Shown here piece by piece: positions 16,048-23,263 of a stretch of 64,000 bases of DNA. Under the pieces are notes generated by a model. It did not search any database. It was given only the letters and a program-made list of their open reading frames with translations, and was not told the origin of the DNA. Source of the stretch: Micromonospora globbae. Lineage in GTDB: Bacteria; Actinomycetota; Actinomycetes; Mycobacteriales; Micromonosporaceae. Location of the stretch: NCBI RefSeq assembly GCF_003610785.1, contig NZ_RAQQ01000026.1, positions 1-64,000 of the forward strand, written 5' to 3'. The first letter of the stretch is position 1. The number at the start of each line of letters is the position of its first letter. Position numbers and translations under genes: made by a program.

Positions 16048-17028
16048 ATGACCGACGAGACATCGGCCGTCGTGGCGCACGGGCTGCGCAAACGGTACGG
16101 CCGCACCTCAGCGCTGGACGGGTTCGACCTGACGGTGCCGGCGGGATCCGTCTGCGGGCTGCTCGGCCCGAACGGCGCCGGCAAGACCACGGCCGTGCGG
16201 ATCCTGACCACCCTGCTCCGCTTCGACGCCGGCCACGCCCGGGTGGCCGGCCACGACGTGACCCGGCACCCCGACCGGGTGCGGGCGGCGATCGGCCTGA
16301 CCGGGCAGTACGCGGCCGTCGACGAGACGCTGAGCGGCCGGCAGAACCTGTTGCTGTTCGCCCGGCTGCGGCACCTGCCGGCGCGGGTCGCCCGGCGGCG
16401 GGCCGACGAGCTGCTCGACCAGTTCGGGCTCGCCGACGCCGCGGGACGCTCGGCCGGGACGTACTCCGGCGGGATGCGGCGCCGGCTCGACCTCGCCGCC
16501 AGCCTCATCACCACGCCACGCGTGCTGTTCCTGGACGAGCCGACCACGGGGCTGGATCCGCGCAGCCGCAACGCGCTGTGGGACGCCGTCCGGTCGCTGG
16601 TCGCCGACGGCACCACGGTGCTGCTGACCACCCAGTACCTGGAGGAGGCGGACCAGCTCGCGGACCGCATCTGCGTGGTCGACGCCGGCCGGGTGGTGGC
16701 CGAGGGCACCTCGGCCGAGCTGAAGTCCCGCATCGGCGCGGACCGGATCGAACTGGTGGTCCACCACGCGGCGCAGTTGGCCGCGGCGGCGGGCGTCATC
16801 GAGCGGGTGACCGGCGGGCCGGTGACCGTGGACCGGGAGATCCGGCAGCTCGGCGCGCCCGTCGTCGACCGGATCACGACGCTCGCCGCCCTGCTCCGGG
16901 CGTTGCAGGACGCCGCGATCGTCGTCGAGGACGTCGTGCTGCGGCGGCCCACGCTGGACGAGGCGTTCCTGCACATCACCGGGCACCGCGCCGGCGGTCC
17001 CCGCGAGCGGACGGAGGTGAGCGCGTGA
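16048..17028 (+). CDS. DrrA-type ABC exporter ATPase
   Basis: 326-residue ATPase subunit of a daunorubicin-resistance-type exporter. Walker A is GPNGAGKTT, the signature YSGGMRRRLDLAASL, Walker B VLFLDEPTTGLDP and the switch histidine region is replaced by TTQYLEEAD, as is normal in DrrA proteins. The C-terminal extension (about residues 235-326, ending with DVVLRRPTLDEAFLHITGH) is the DrrA regulatory tail. It energises the membrane partner encoded next, with which it overlaps by 4 bases. Substrate unknown. Confidence 0.95.
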   Translation: MTDETSAVVAHGLRKRYGRTSALDGFDLTVPAGSVCGLLGPNGAGKTTAVRILTTLLRFDAGHARVAGHDVTRHPDRVRAAIGLTGQYAAVDETLSGRQNLLLFARLRHLPARVARRRADELLDQFGLADAAGRSAGTYSGGMRRRLDLAASLITTPRVLFLDEPTTGLDPRSRNALWDAVRSLVADGTTVLLTTQYLEEADQLADRICVVDAGRVVAEGTSAELKSRIGADRIELVVHHAAQLAAAAGVIERVTGGPVTVDREIRQLGAPVVDRITTLAALLRALQDAAIVVEDVVLRRPTLDEAFLHITGHRAGGPRERTEVSA

Positions 17029-17888
17029 GCGCGACGGTGACGACACCCCGCACCCCGGTCTCCGGGCCGGAACCGGCCCGGACCGGCGGCCCGCTGGCCC
17101 GGCTCGGCTGGGCGGTCGCCGACGGCGCGGTGATGGCCGGCCGGAACATGCGCCACGTGATCCGCTCGCCCGAGGAGATCGTCCTCTACTTCAGCCTGCC
17201 GATCATGTTCGTGCTCGTGTTCGGCTACGTGTTCGGCAGCGGCATGGCGGTGCCCGGCGACGGCAGCTACCGGGAGTTCCTGCTGCCCGGCGTGTTCGTG
17301 ATGACCATGCTCTACGGTCTGGGCGCGACCGCCTCCCAGATCTCGCTCGACGCGAGCCGGGGCGTGGTCGACCGGTTCCGCTCGCTGCCGATGGCCCGGT
17401 CCGCGCCGCTGACCGGACGGGCGGCCGCCGACCTGCTGCGCGCACTGCTGGAGCTGACCGTCCTGGTGGTGTGCGGGCTGCTGGTCGGCTGGCGGTGGCG
17501 CAACGGGACGGGCGACGCGCTGGCGGCCGTCGGTCTCATCCTGCTGCTGCGGTTGGCGTTCACCTGGGTGGGCATCCTGCTCGGCCTGCTCGTGCCGAAC
17601 CCGGACACGGTGTCGGTGATCGTGTTTCCGCTCGCCTTCCCGCTCACGGCACTCTCCAACGTGTTCGTCGCCCCCGACCTGCTGCCGGACTGGCTCGGTG
17701 CGGTCGCCGCGTGGAATCCGCTCTCCGCGACGGTGGCCGCCGCCCGGGAGCTCTTCGGGAACCCGGGCATCGGCGGCGACTCGTGGGCGGCGGAGCACGC
17801 CCTGGCGCTGGCGGTCGCCTGGCCGGTGCTGCTGATCGTGGTCGTCGCCCCGCTGGCCGTCCGCCGCTACCAGCGCCTGAGCCGCTGA
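17025..17888 (+). CDS. DrrB-type ABC-2 permease
   Basis: 287-residue membrane subunit; GTG 17025 overlaps the DrrA stop (GTGA). Six hydrophobic segments are visible, and the central sequence LDASRGVVDRFRSLPMARSA is the hallmark of DrrB/ABC-2 permeases. It forms an export complex with the upstream ATPase and likely removes a lipophilic drug or metabolite. It converges on the TetR gene, separated by GC-rich tandem repeats. Confidence 0.95.
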   Translation: MSATVTTPRTPVSGPEPARTGGPLARLGWAVADGAVMAGRNMRHVIRSPEEIVLYFSLPIMFVLVFGYVFGSGMAVPGDGSYREFLLPGVFVMTMLYGLGATASQISLDASRGVVDRFRSLPMARSAPLTGRAAADLLRALLELTVLVVCGLLVGWRWRNGTGDALAAVGLILLLRLAFTWVGILLGLLVPNPDTVSVIVFPLAFPLTALSNVFVAPDLLPDWLGAVAAWNPLSATVAAARELFGNPGIGGDSWAAEHALALAVAWPVLLIVVVAPLAVRRYQRLSR

Positions 17889-17982
17889 CGACGTGACCCG
17901 GGATCGGGGCCGGGCGCCACCGGCGCGGCGTGGCCCCGGCCCGGGTGGCCCGGCCCGGGTCGCAGCCTCGGCGCGCGCTGGC

Positions 17983-18050
17983 CCGGGCCCGGGGTCACGC
18001 CCGGCCCGGGGTCACGCCCGGCCCGGGGTCACGCCCGGCCCGGGGTCACG
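17983..18050. repeat. Four tandem 17-bp repeats between convergent genes
   Basis: Unit CCCGGCCCGGGGTCACG; copies 2-4 (18000-18016, 18017-18033, 18034-18050) are identical and copy 1 (17983-17999) has one change. The last copy supplies the TetR stop codon. Related GGCCCGGCCCGGGT units occur just before it (17932-17962). The array may act as a bidirectional terminator or be simple slippage. Confidence 0.85.
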
Positions 18051-18624
18051 CCCCGGCCGGCGGGAACAGGATGTCGAGCTGGGCGTCCAGGGCCGCCACC
18101 GCCTGCTCGGCGGTGTACTGACCGCCGAGCAGGTAGATGCCCAGCCCCTCCATGAGGGCGAGCAGACCGGTGGCCCGTTCCTCCCGCCACGGCCCCGGAA
18201 TCAGGCTCGCCATGAACGCCACGAGCTCCCGGGTGTCCTCCCGCAGCCCCTCGCCGGCCTCGGGCCGCACCGCCGTGTAGGCGAGGAACGCGAGGGCGAC
18301 GCGGCCGTCCTCGCGGGACTCCTCGGTCAGCGGCAGCAGCGTGGCGATCATCGTACGCAGCAGCAGCCGGGGCGGCGGGTCGTCGCCCAGGCGGCTGACC
18401 GCCTCGGTGACCCGGGCCTGGTTGCGCTCCCGCACGACGGCCATCGCGAAGGCCATCATCTCGTCCTTCGTGCGGAAGTAGTGCTGCACCATGCCCGGTG
18501 AGACGCCCGCCTCGGCGGCGACGTGCCGCAGGCTGACGGCCTCCATCCCCTGTCGGGCGGCGACCCGCATCAACGCGTCGGCGATGCGCGTACGCCGCTC
18601 GTGACGGTCGACCTTCTTGGGCAT
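18046..18624 (-). CDS. TetR/AcrR-family repressor
   Basis: 192 residues from ATG 18624 (MPKKVDRHERRTRIADALM, a typical TetR opening; ATG 18633 is possible). The helix-turn-helix is VSLRHVAAEAGVSPGMVQHYFRTKDEM at about residues 29-55. The remainder is the helical ligand-binding domain. It is encoded 117 bases after the PEP-synthase-like gene on the same strand, and two long palindromes precede that gene. The simplest model is repression of that operon (inference). It converges on DrrB, so control of the Drr pair is an alternative. Confidence 0.9.
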   Translation of the reverse strand: MPKKVDRHERRTRIADALMRVAARQGMEAVSLRHVAAEAGVSPGMVQHYFRTKDEMMAFAMAVVRERNQARVTEAVSRLGDDPPPRLLLRTMIATLLPLTEESREDGRVALAFLAYTAVRPEAGEGLREDTRELVAFMASLIPGPWREERATGLLALMEGLGIYLLGGQYTAEQAVAALDAQLDILFPPAGA

Positions 18625-18741
18625 GGCCCCCATGCTGTCACGGTGCGGACTCCCCCGCCCCGTCCGTCCGCTCGTGTCGATCATGGACTCGCCGTGGGGC
18701 GGAATGCCCCGTCCCGACGCGCGGTTCGGTGATCGACGTGG

Positions 18742-21138
18742 TCAGCCGATCGTGACCGTGCCGGCCGCCGCGTCGACCGTCACGAGGTCGCCGGTGCGGA
18801 TCGCCCGGGTCGCGTCCGGGACGCAGATGACCGCGGGGATGCCGTACTCGCGGGCGACCGTGGGGCCGTGCGCCATGACCGCGCCGGTCTCGGTGACGAG
18901 CCCGCCGGCGGTCAGGAACAGCGGCGTCCAGCCGGGGTCGGTGGTGGGCGCCACGAGGATCTCGCCGGGTTCGAGGTGGGCGGTGGCCGGGTCGTGGACC
19001 ACCCGCGCCCGCCCGGTCGCCACTCCGGCCGAGGCGCCCACGCCCCGCAGCGCGCCGTCGGGCGCGGTCGCCGGGGCCAGGGCGACCTCCAGGTCCGTCC
19101 CGTCGGAGAGCAGGGCCACCGGGACGCGCCGGCGACGCAGCTCCCGCCGGTGCACGGCACGCCGGGCGGCGGCCGTCTCCCGGTGGTCGGCGCGCTCGTG
19201 CACGGCGGTCGCGACCTCGTCCAGGGTGAGGAACATGACGTCCTCCGGCCGGTCGAGCAGGCCGGTGTCCGCCAGCTCGGCCCCGATGAGCAGGAGCTGG
19301 CGACGCATCTCGCGCAGCCGGTACAGGCCCGCGAACTTGCCGGCCTCGCGCAGGCCGGCGAGGGACCGGGCCCGGCGCAGCAGGAACCCGGCGAGCCGGC
19401 CGCGGACCGGCCGCCGGCGGCGGGCCCGCGCCACCAGCTCCTCCAGGCGGGCCTCGGCGGTCGCGGCGGCGCGGGCGAAGCGCCGGTCCGGCGCCTGCTC
19501 CGGGTCCGTGAGCCGCAGGTAGTTGGCGATCATGGCGAAGACCGGGGCCGGATCCTCGTCCCAGCGGGGCACGCCCAGGTCGACCTCGGCGACGGCGCGG
19601 TGACCGTAGCGGTCGAGGAACTCCGCGAGCCCGATGTCCGGCAGCGTGCCGTCCCGGTACCGGCGGGCGAGGTCGCCCGGCGCGGTGGTGAGCAGCAGGT
19701 CCCGGTGGGGCCGCGCCCGCTCGGTGACCCGCCACAGGGCGAGGTCCATCTCGATGGTGACGTTGTGGGGCATCCCGCCGAGCACCGTGTTGATCTCGTC
19801 GCGGTCGGCGACGCCCGCGAGCAGGGGGCCCGGCAGCGCCGCGGCCAGCATGCCGGCGACGATCGGCCAGACGATGTCGTCGGGGCCGGCCGAGGGGTCC
19901 TGCGCGCGGACGAACCGGAGGCGGTCGGCGGCGGTGTGGAGCCCGGGTGGGGTGACCGACTCGGCCGCGAGCCGGTCGAGTTCGCGGAACAGGCGGGCGC
20001 GGGCGGCGTCCGGGCGGGCCAGCGCCCGGGTGACGCCGGTCAGGGCCCGGACGGCCGTACGCGCGCTCTGGCCGCCGCCGGCACGGCGGGTGCGGCCGCG
20101 GCGTCGCGGCGCGAAGCGGGGGTCGGCGAGCACCCGCTCCATCACCGCCTGGGCGCGCGGGCCGAAGTCGACCGCCATGAGCTTGACCAGGCGCTTGCGT
20201 GCGAACGGGTCACGCGCGAGGTCGGTGAGGTCGCCGTAGAGCCGGCCGCCGATGTCGGTGATCTCGACCCGGAGCCCGAGGCTGGCCACCATCGCCGCGA
20301 TGAGCGCCTTCAGGGTGGACATGCCCATCGGGGTGGCCGGCCGCAGCATGCCCTGGACGTGGCCGAACTCCAGGTAGACCCGGGGTGCCGGGTCGTCGGT
20401 GGCCGGTGGGAGGGGGAACAGCGTGGTGATCGGCCGCGACTGGAGCAGCCACAGGACGCCCTGCCGGTCGTACGCCCACTCGACGTCCTGCGGGGCGCCG
20501 AGCCGGCGCTGGAGCCGCTCGCCCACCTCGCGCAGCTCGTCGAGCTGGGCCCGGGTGAGCACGCCCCGCTCGGGGCCCGGCGTCCCGTCGAGCACGTACC
20601 GGTCGACGTCGCCGGCCCCGTCCACGACGGCCGTGCCCAGGCCGGCGGCCGCCTCCACCACCATCTCGGTCCGGCAGCCCGTGACCGGGTTCGCGGTGAA
20701 CAGCACCCCCGCCGTGGCCGCGTCCACCATGCGCTGCACCACGACGGCCATCCGCACCTCCTGGTCGATGCTGTGGGCGTCGCGGTAGGCCACCGCGCGG
20801 GCGGCGTGCAGCGACCGCCGGCACTTCTCGACGGCGGCCAGCAGGTCGGCATCGCCCTCGACGCCGAGGATGGTGTCCTGCACGCCGGCGAAGCTGGCGT
20901 CCGGGAGATCCTCGGCGGTGGCGCTGGAGCGGACGGCCACGGGGCCGCCGCCGAGCCGGTGGTACGCCGCGACGATCTCGGCCTCGGGCAGCGCCTCGGA
21001 GGCGGGCGTGGCGGTGGTGACGCAGAAGCCCTCCGGCACCCGTTCCCCGGACCGGACCAGCTCGCCCAACCCGGCCGCCTTGCCGCCCACCAGGTCGGTC
21101 GTCCCGGGGGTCAGCTCGGTCAACGCGATCACACGCAT
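18742..21138 (-). CDS. PEP-synthase/rifampicin-phosphotransferase-like enzyme
   Basis: 798 residues, start ATG 21138 behind AGAGGTG. The N-terminal ATP-grasp domain (about 1-300) shows GGKAAGLGELVRSG, AVRSSATAEDLPDASFAGVQ and DVEWAYDRQGVLWLLQSRPI. A divergent helical middle follows. The C-terminal swivelling domain (about 700-798) has the phosphohistidine motif ETGAVMAHGPTVAREYG. This order (ATP-grasp, variable middle, His domain) is that of rifampicin phosphotransferase, and of PEP synthase without its PEP-binding barrel. The middle would bind the acceptor, which I cannot name. Resistance to rifampicin is not shown. Paired operators lie in its promoter and a TetR gene follows. Confidence 0.8.
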   Translation of the reverse strand: MRVIALTELTPGTTDLVGGKAAGLGELVRSGERVPEGFCVTTATPASEALPEAEIVAAYHRLGGGPVAVRSSATAEDLPDASFAGVQDTILGVEGDADLLAAVEKCRRSLHAARAVAYRDAHSIDQEVRMAVVVQRMVDAATAGVLFTANPVTGCRTEMVVEAAAGLGTAVVDGAGDVDRYVLDGTPGPERGVLTRAQLDELREVGERLQRRLGAPQDVEWAYDRQGVLWLLQSRPITTLFPLPPATDDPAPRVYLEFGHVQGMLRPATPMGMSTLKALIAAMVASLGLRVEITDIGGRLYGDLTDLARDPFARKRLVKLMAVDFGPRAQAVMERVLADPRFAPRRRGRTRRAGGGQSARTAVRALTGVTRALARPDAARARLFRELDRLAAESVTPPGLHTAADRLRFVRAQDPSAGPDDIVWPIVAGMLAAALPGPLLAGVADRDEINTVLGGMPHNVTIEMDLALWRVTERARPHRDLLLTTAPGDLARRYRDGTLPDIGLAEFLDRYGHRAVAEVDLGVPRWDEDPAPVFAMIANYLRLTDPEQAPDRRFARAAATAEARLEELVARARRRRPVRGRLAGFLLRRARSLAGLREAGKFAGLYRLREMRRQLLLIGAELADTGLLDRPEDVMFLTLDEVATAVHERADHRETAAARRAVHRRELRRRRVPVALLSDGTDLEVALAPATAPDGALRGVGASAGVATGRARVVHDPATAHLEPGEILVAPTTDPGWTPLFLTAGGLVTETGAVMAHGPTVAREYGIPAVICVPDATRAIRTGDLVTVDAAAGTVTIG

Positions 21139-21149
21139 ACGGGCACCTC

Positions 21150-21173
21150 TTCGCAATACGACTGCATTGCGAA
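21150..21173. promoter_or_regulatory. Proximal palindromic operator before the PEP-synthase-like gene
   Basis: Perfect 8-bp arms TTCGCAAT and ATTGCGAA around ACGACTGC, 11 bases upstream of ATG 21138. It matches 20 of 24 positions of the site at 21187-21210, with centres 37 bp apart. Such length and symmetry suit a TetR dimer. Confidence 0.7.
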
Positions 21174-21186
21174 CACGGTAACGCGC

Positions 21187-21210
21187 TTTGCAATGCGACT
21201 GCAATGCAAA
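21187..21210. promoter_or_regulatory. Distal palindromic operator before the PEP-synthase-like gene
   Basis: TTTGCAAT-GCGACTGC-AATGCAAA, with one mismatch between the arms. It lies between the stop of the FkbM-like gene and the proximal operator, so it can only serve the gene starting at 21138. Confidence 0.65.
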
Positions 21211-21223
21211 AGAGGTGCGGGTC

Positions 21224-22006
21224 TCAGCGGGGACGCCGCGCGGACCGGCAGTAGACGTCGCCGGAGTTGACCTCGTAGGGGAGCGACCGCAGGTGGGCCG
21301 CCATGCGGGCCTCGGACATCCACTGCGGGGAGGCCAGCGCCATGGTGTCGCCGAGCGCGAGGTTGAAGGCGTGGAAGCCCAGCGCCGTGGCCCGGCGCAG
21401 GCAGCGGCGGGCGACCTCGCGTCCGATCGTCGTGAACTCGAAGGAGAGGGCGGGCACCGGCCGGCTCAGGCCGGCCAGGACGGCGTCCTCGAAGCCCTCG
21501 ACGTCGATCTTCACGAAGGCCGGCACACCATGGTGGGCGACGAGGTCGTCGAGGGTCACCGACCCGACCTCGATCCGCGCGTCCCACCGTTCGCCCTCCC
21601 ACCCGGCCGCGCCGTCGGCCGCGCGGATGAAGTCGGTGGAGGCGGTCGAGATGGTGGGGTTGGCGGAGTTGACGTTGAAGGCCACCCGGCCGGCGGCCTC
21701 CGCGCAGACGGCCTCGACCACGGTCACCCCGTCGTCCGAGCCGTAGATCGCGCGCAGCGCCCGCGTGCAGGGCGGTTGCGGCTCCACGGCGACCACGCGG
21801 GCGCCGAGCCGGCGGAAGCTGCCGACCCGGTCACCCACGTGGGCGCCGATGTCGAAGACGAGGTCGCCCGGCCGGACGAACTGCGCGTAGAAGGCGTCCA
21901 TGGCCGCGTCCCGCGCCGGGTCCCCGTAGTAGACCTCCAGGGAACGACGCACCGAGACGGCGGCGGGATCCGTCTTCAGGGCTTCGATGGCGCCGGTTCG
22001 GTCCAC
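21224..22006 (-). CDS. FkbM-family SAM-dependent methyltransferase
   Basis: 260 residues, GTG start at 22006. Motif I is LVFDIGAHVGDRVGSF at about residues 49-64, and the acidic residue closing strand 2 lies in VVAVEPQPP. FkbM proteins carry FVKIDVEGFEDAVLAGL, seen here near residue 165. Members O-methylate sugars, lipids or polyketides; the substrate is not evident and no biosynthetic cluster surrounds it. It ends 85 bases before the PEP-synthase-like start. Confidence 0.88.
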   Translation of the reverse strand: MDRTGAIEALKTDPAAVSVRRSLEVYYGDPARDAAMDAFYAQFVRPGDLVFDIGAHVGDRVGSFRRLGARVVAVEPQPPCTRALRAIYGSDDGVTVVEAVCAEAAGRVAFNVNSANPTISTASTDFIRAADGAAGWEGERWDARIEVGSVTLDDLVAHHGVPAFVKIDVEGFEDAVLAGLSRPVPALSFEFTTIGREVARRCLRRATALGFHAFNLALGDTMALASPQWMSEARMAAHLRSLPYEVNSGDVYCRSARRPR

Positions 22007-22052
22007 TGACCGGAATCTAGCCCGGGCCGAACCGAGACGTACTCACTTTCGG

Positions 22053-22376
22053 TCAGGGCGCGATGCGCAACCGGCGGATCCGCTCGCCGTCGTACTCCTC
22101 GAAGCGGAACCGCAGGCCGGCGACGGGGCCGCCCGGGAAGTCGCCGCTGATGGTCGCCGTGACCACCGTGCCCTCCGGCGCCTCCTCGACGTCGGTGATC
22201 TCGTACGTCACGAGCGGCACCTCGCGCCGCCACCGCCGGATCGCCTCGATCCCGCGGTGCGTCCTCCCCTCGTCCTCCACCACCGCGTCGTCGGCGAAGA
22301 GCGCGAGGTAGGCGTCCCCGTCCGGCTGCCCGGCCAGCTCGAAGTAGCGACGGACGATGTCGGGTGTCGTGGTCAT
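22053..22376 (-). CDS. SnoaL/NTF2-like small protein
   Basis: 107 residues, start ATG 22376 behind AGGAGAGG. The pattern DIVRRYFELAGQPDGDAYLALFADDAVVED and closing FRFEEYDGERIRRLRIAP is the alpha-beta cone of the NTF2/SnoaL group, which includes cyclases, isomerases and proteins without known activity. It lies 23 bases downstream of a truncated SDR gene remnant; both were probably one operon controlled by the divergent HxlR regulator. Confidence 0.85.
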   Translation of the reverse strand: MTTTPDIVRRYFELAGQPDGDAYLALFADDAVVEDEGRTHRGIEAIRRWRREVPLVTYEITDVEEAPEGTVVTATISGDFPGGPVAGLRFRFEEYDGERIRRLRIAP

Positions 22377-22399
22377 GGCGGGTTTCCTCTCCTGTGGGG

Positions 22400-22501
22400 T
22401 CAGACCGTCGGGACGGTGCCGCCGTCGATGACGTGCTCGGCGCCGACGATCGCGGCGGCGCGGTCGGACACGAGGAAGGCGACGGGACGGACGCGCTGCG
22501 G
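22400..22501 (-). pseudogene. C-terminal remnant of a short-chain dehydrogenase (SDR) gene
   Basis: In one minus-strand frame 33 codons end at a TGA (22400-22402). They read PQRVRPVAFLVSDRAAAIVG and then AEHVIDGGTVPTV, the standard SDR ending (FL.SD.A..I.G....DGG). An in-frame TAG lies just upstream and there is no start codon, so about 85 percent of the gene is gone. The deletion edge is next to the HxlR promoter. It remains upstream of the SnoaL-like gene. Confidence 0.75.
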
Positions 22502-22513
22502 CGTCGTACAGTT

Positions 22514-22530
22514 ACTTCTGAACTAGAAGT
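22514..22530. promoter_or_regulatory. Palindrome in the HxlR promoter
   Basis: ACTTCT-GAACT-AGAAGT, an inverted repeat like those bound by HxlR-family dimers. It is centred 53 bases upstream of the HxlR start and between that gene and the SDR remnant. Confidence 0.6.
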
Positions 22531-22574
22531 TAGTCGCTTCGACTTTAGCACCAACCCTCGGAGGGGGAAGCAGG

Positions 22575-23081
22575 ATGGCCGGCAAGATCCGCCTGGAGGA
22601 CCGCGAGTGCCCGCTCTCCGCGACGCTCGGCGTCGTGGGCGAGTGGTGGACGCTGCTGATCCTCCACGACGCGTTCGACGGCTACACCCGCTTCGAGCAG
22701 TTCCAGGAGAACCTCAAGATCTCCTCCAGCATCCTCACCAGCCGGCTGCGGACGCTCACCGCCAACGGCCTGCTGGAGCGCCGCCGCTACCAGACGCACC
22801 CGGACCGGTACGAGTACGTGCTCACCGACCTCGGCCGCAGCCTGCGGCCGGTGATCGTCACGCTCGCCGCCTGGGGGAACTCCCGGCTCCGGCCGGAGCA
22901 GCGCAGCATGATCCTGGTGGACCGGGAGACGGGCGAGGAGGTCGAGCCCGTGGTGGTGGACCGCGCCACCGGGCGTGAACTCGACCCGGAGAGCTTCGTC
23001 TTCGCCGCCGGCCCCGCGGCGAGCGAGGTCATGCGCACCCGCTACGCGGGGGTCACGCCCACACCGCGCCCGGGCAGCTGA
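22575..23081 (+). CDS. HxlR-family winged-helix regulator
   Basis: 168 residues; start ATG 22575 behind GGAGGGGGAAG. The opening DRECPLSATLGVVGEWWTLL carries the single N-terminal cysteine and the tryptophan pair typical of HxlR proteins, several of which sense quinones or aldehydes via that cysteine. The wing region RFEQFQENLKISSSILTSRL and YVLTDLGRSLRPV complete the domain (about 10-105). The last 60 residues are a less conserved tail. It is divergent from the SnoaL-like gene and SDR remnant, its probable former targets. Confidence 0.92.
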   Translation: MAGKIRLEDRECPLSATLGVVGEWWTLLILHDAFDGYTRFEQFQENLKISSSILTSRLRTLTANGLLERRRYQTHPDRYEYVLTDLGRSLRPVIVTLAAWGNSRLRPEQRSMILVDRETGEEVEPVVVDRATGRELDPESFVFAAGPAASEVMRTRYAGVTPTPRPGS

Positions 23082-23192
23082 CGCCCACCGGCGCCCCGAT
23101 TCCCCGCCACCACCCCGTAGCGCCGCGCGGCTTTACCGGGTAGAAACATGCCGATCCCTTCCATCACGGCGTGATACGAGCCGCAGGTGCGA

Positions 23193-23204
23193 GAGAGCGC
23201 TCTC
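23193..23204. promoter_or_regulatory. GAGAGCGCTCTC palindrome, LacI/CebR-like operator
   Basis: Perfect 12-bp palindrome with a central CG, 60 bases upstream of the start of the secreted beta-helix enzyme. Actinomycete LacI-type repressors of polysaccharide genes, such as CebR (TGGGAGCGCTCCCA), bind sites of this style. No regulator for it lies beside it. Confidence 0.55.
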
Positions 23205-23263
23205 ACCGCACCTCCCCCACGTCGCCGCCCGGACCTCCGGGGCGGCGGAGAGGACGGAACCGG

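Noticed and set aside
12808..17888. Antibiotic biosynthetic cluster around the AfsR-like regulator and DrrAB
   Set aside because: No biosynthetic core gene (PKS, NRPS, terpene or RiPP) is nearby; the three genes form a regulator-plus-exporter set.
17983..18050. CRISPR array
   Set aside because: Repeats are contiguous with no spacers and there are no cas genes.
18742..21138. Confident call of rifampicin resistance
   Set aside because: Domain order fits rifampicin phosphotransferase, but the acceptor-binding middle cannot be assigned from sequence alone.
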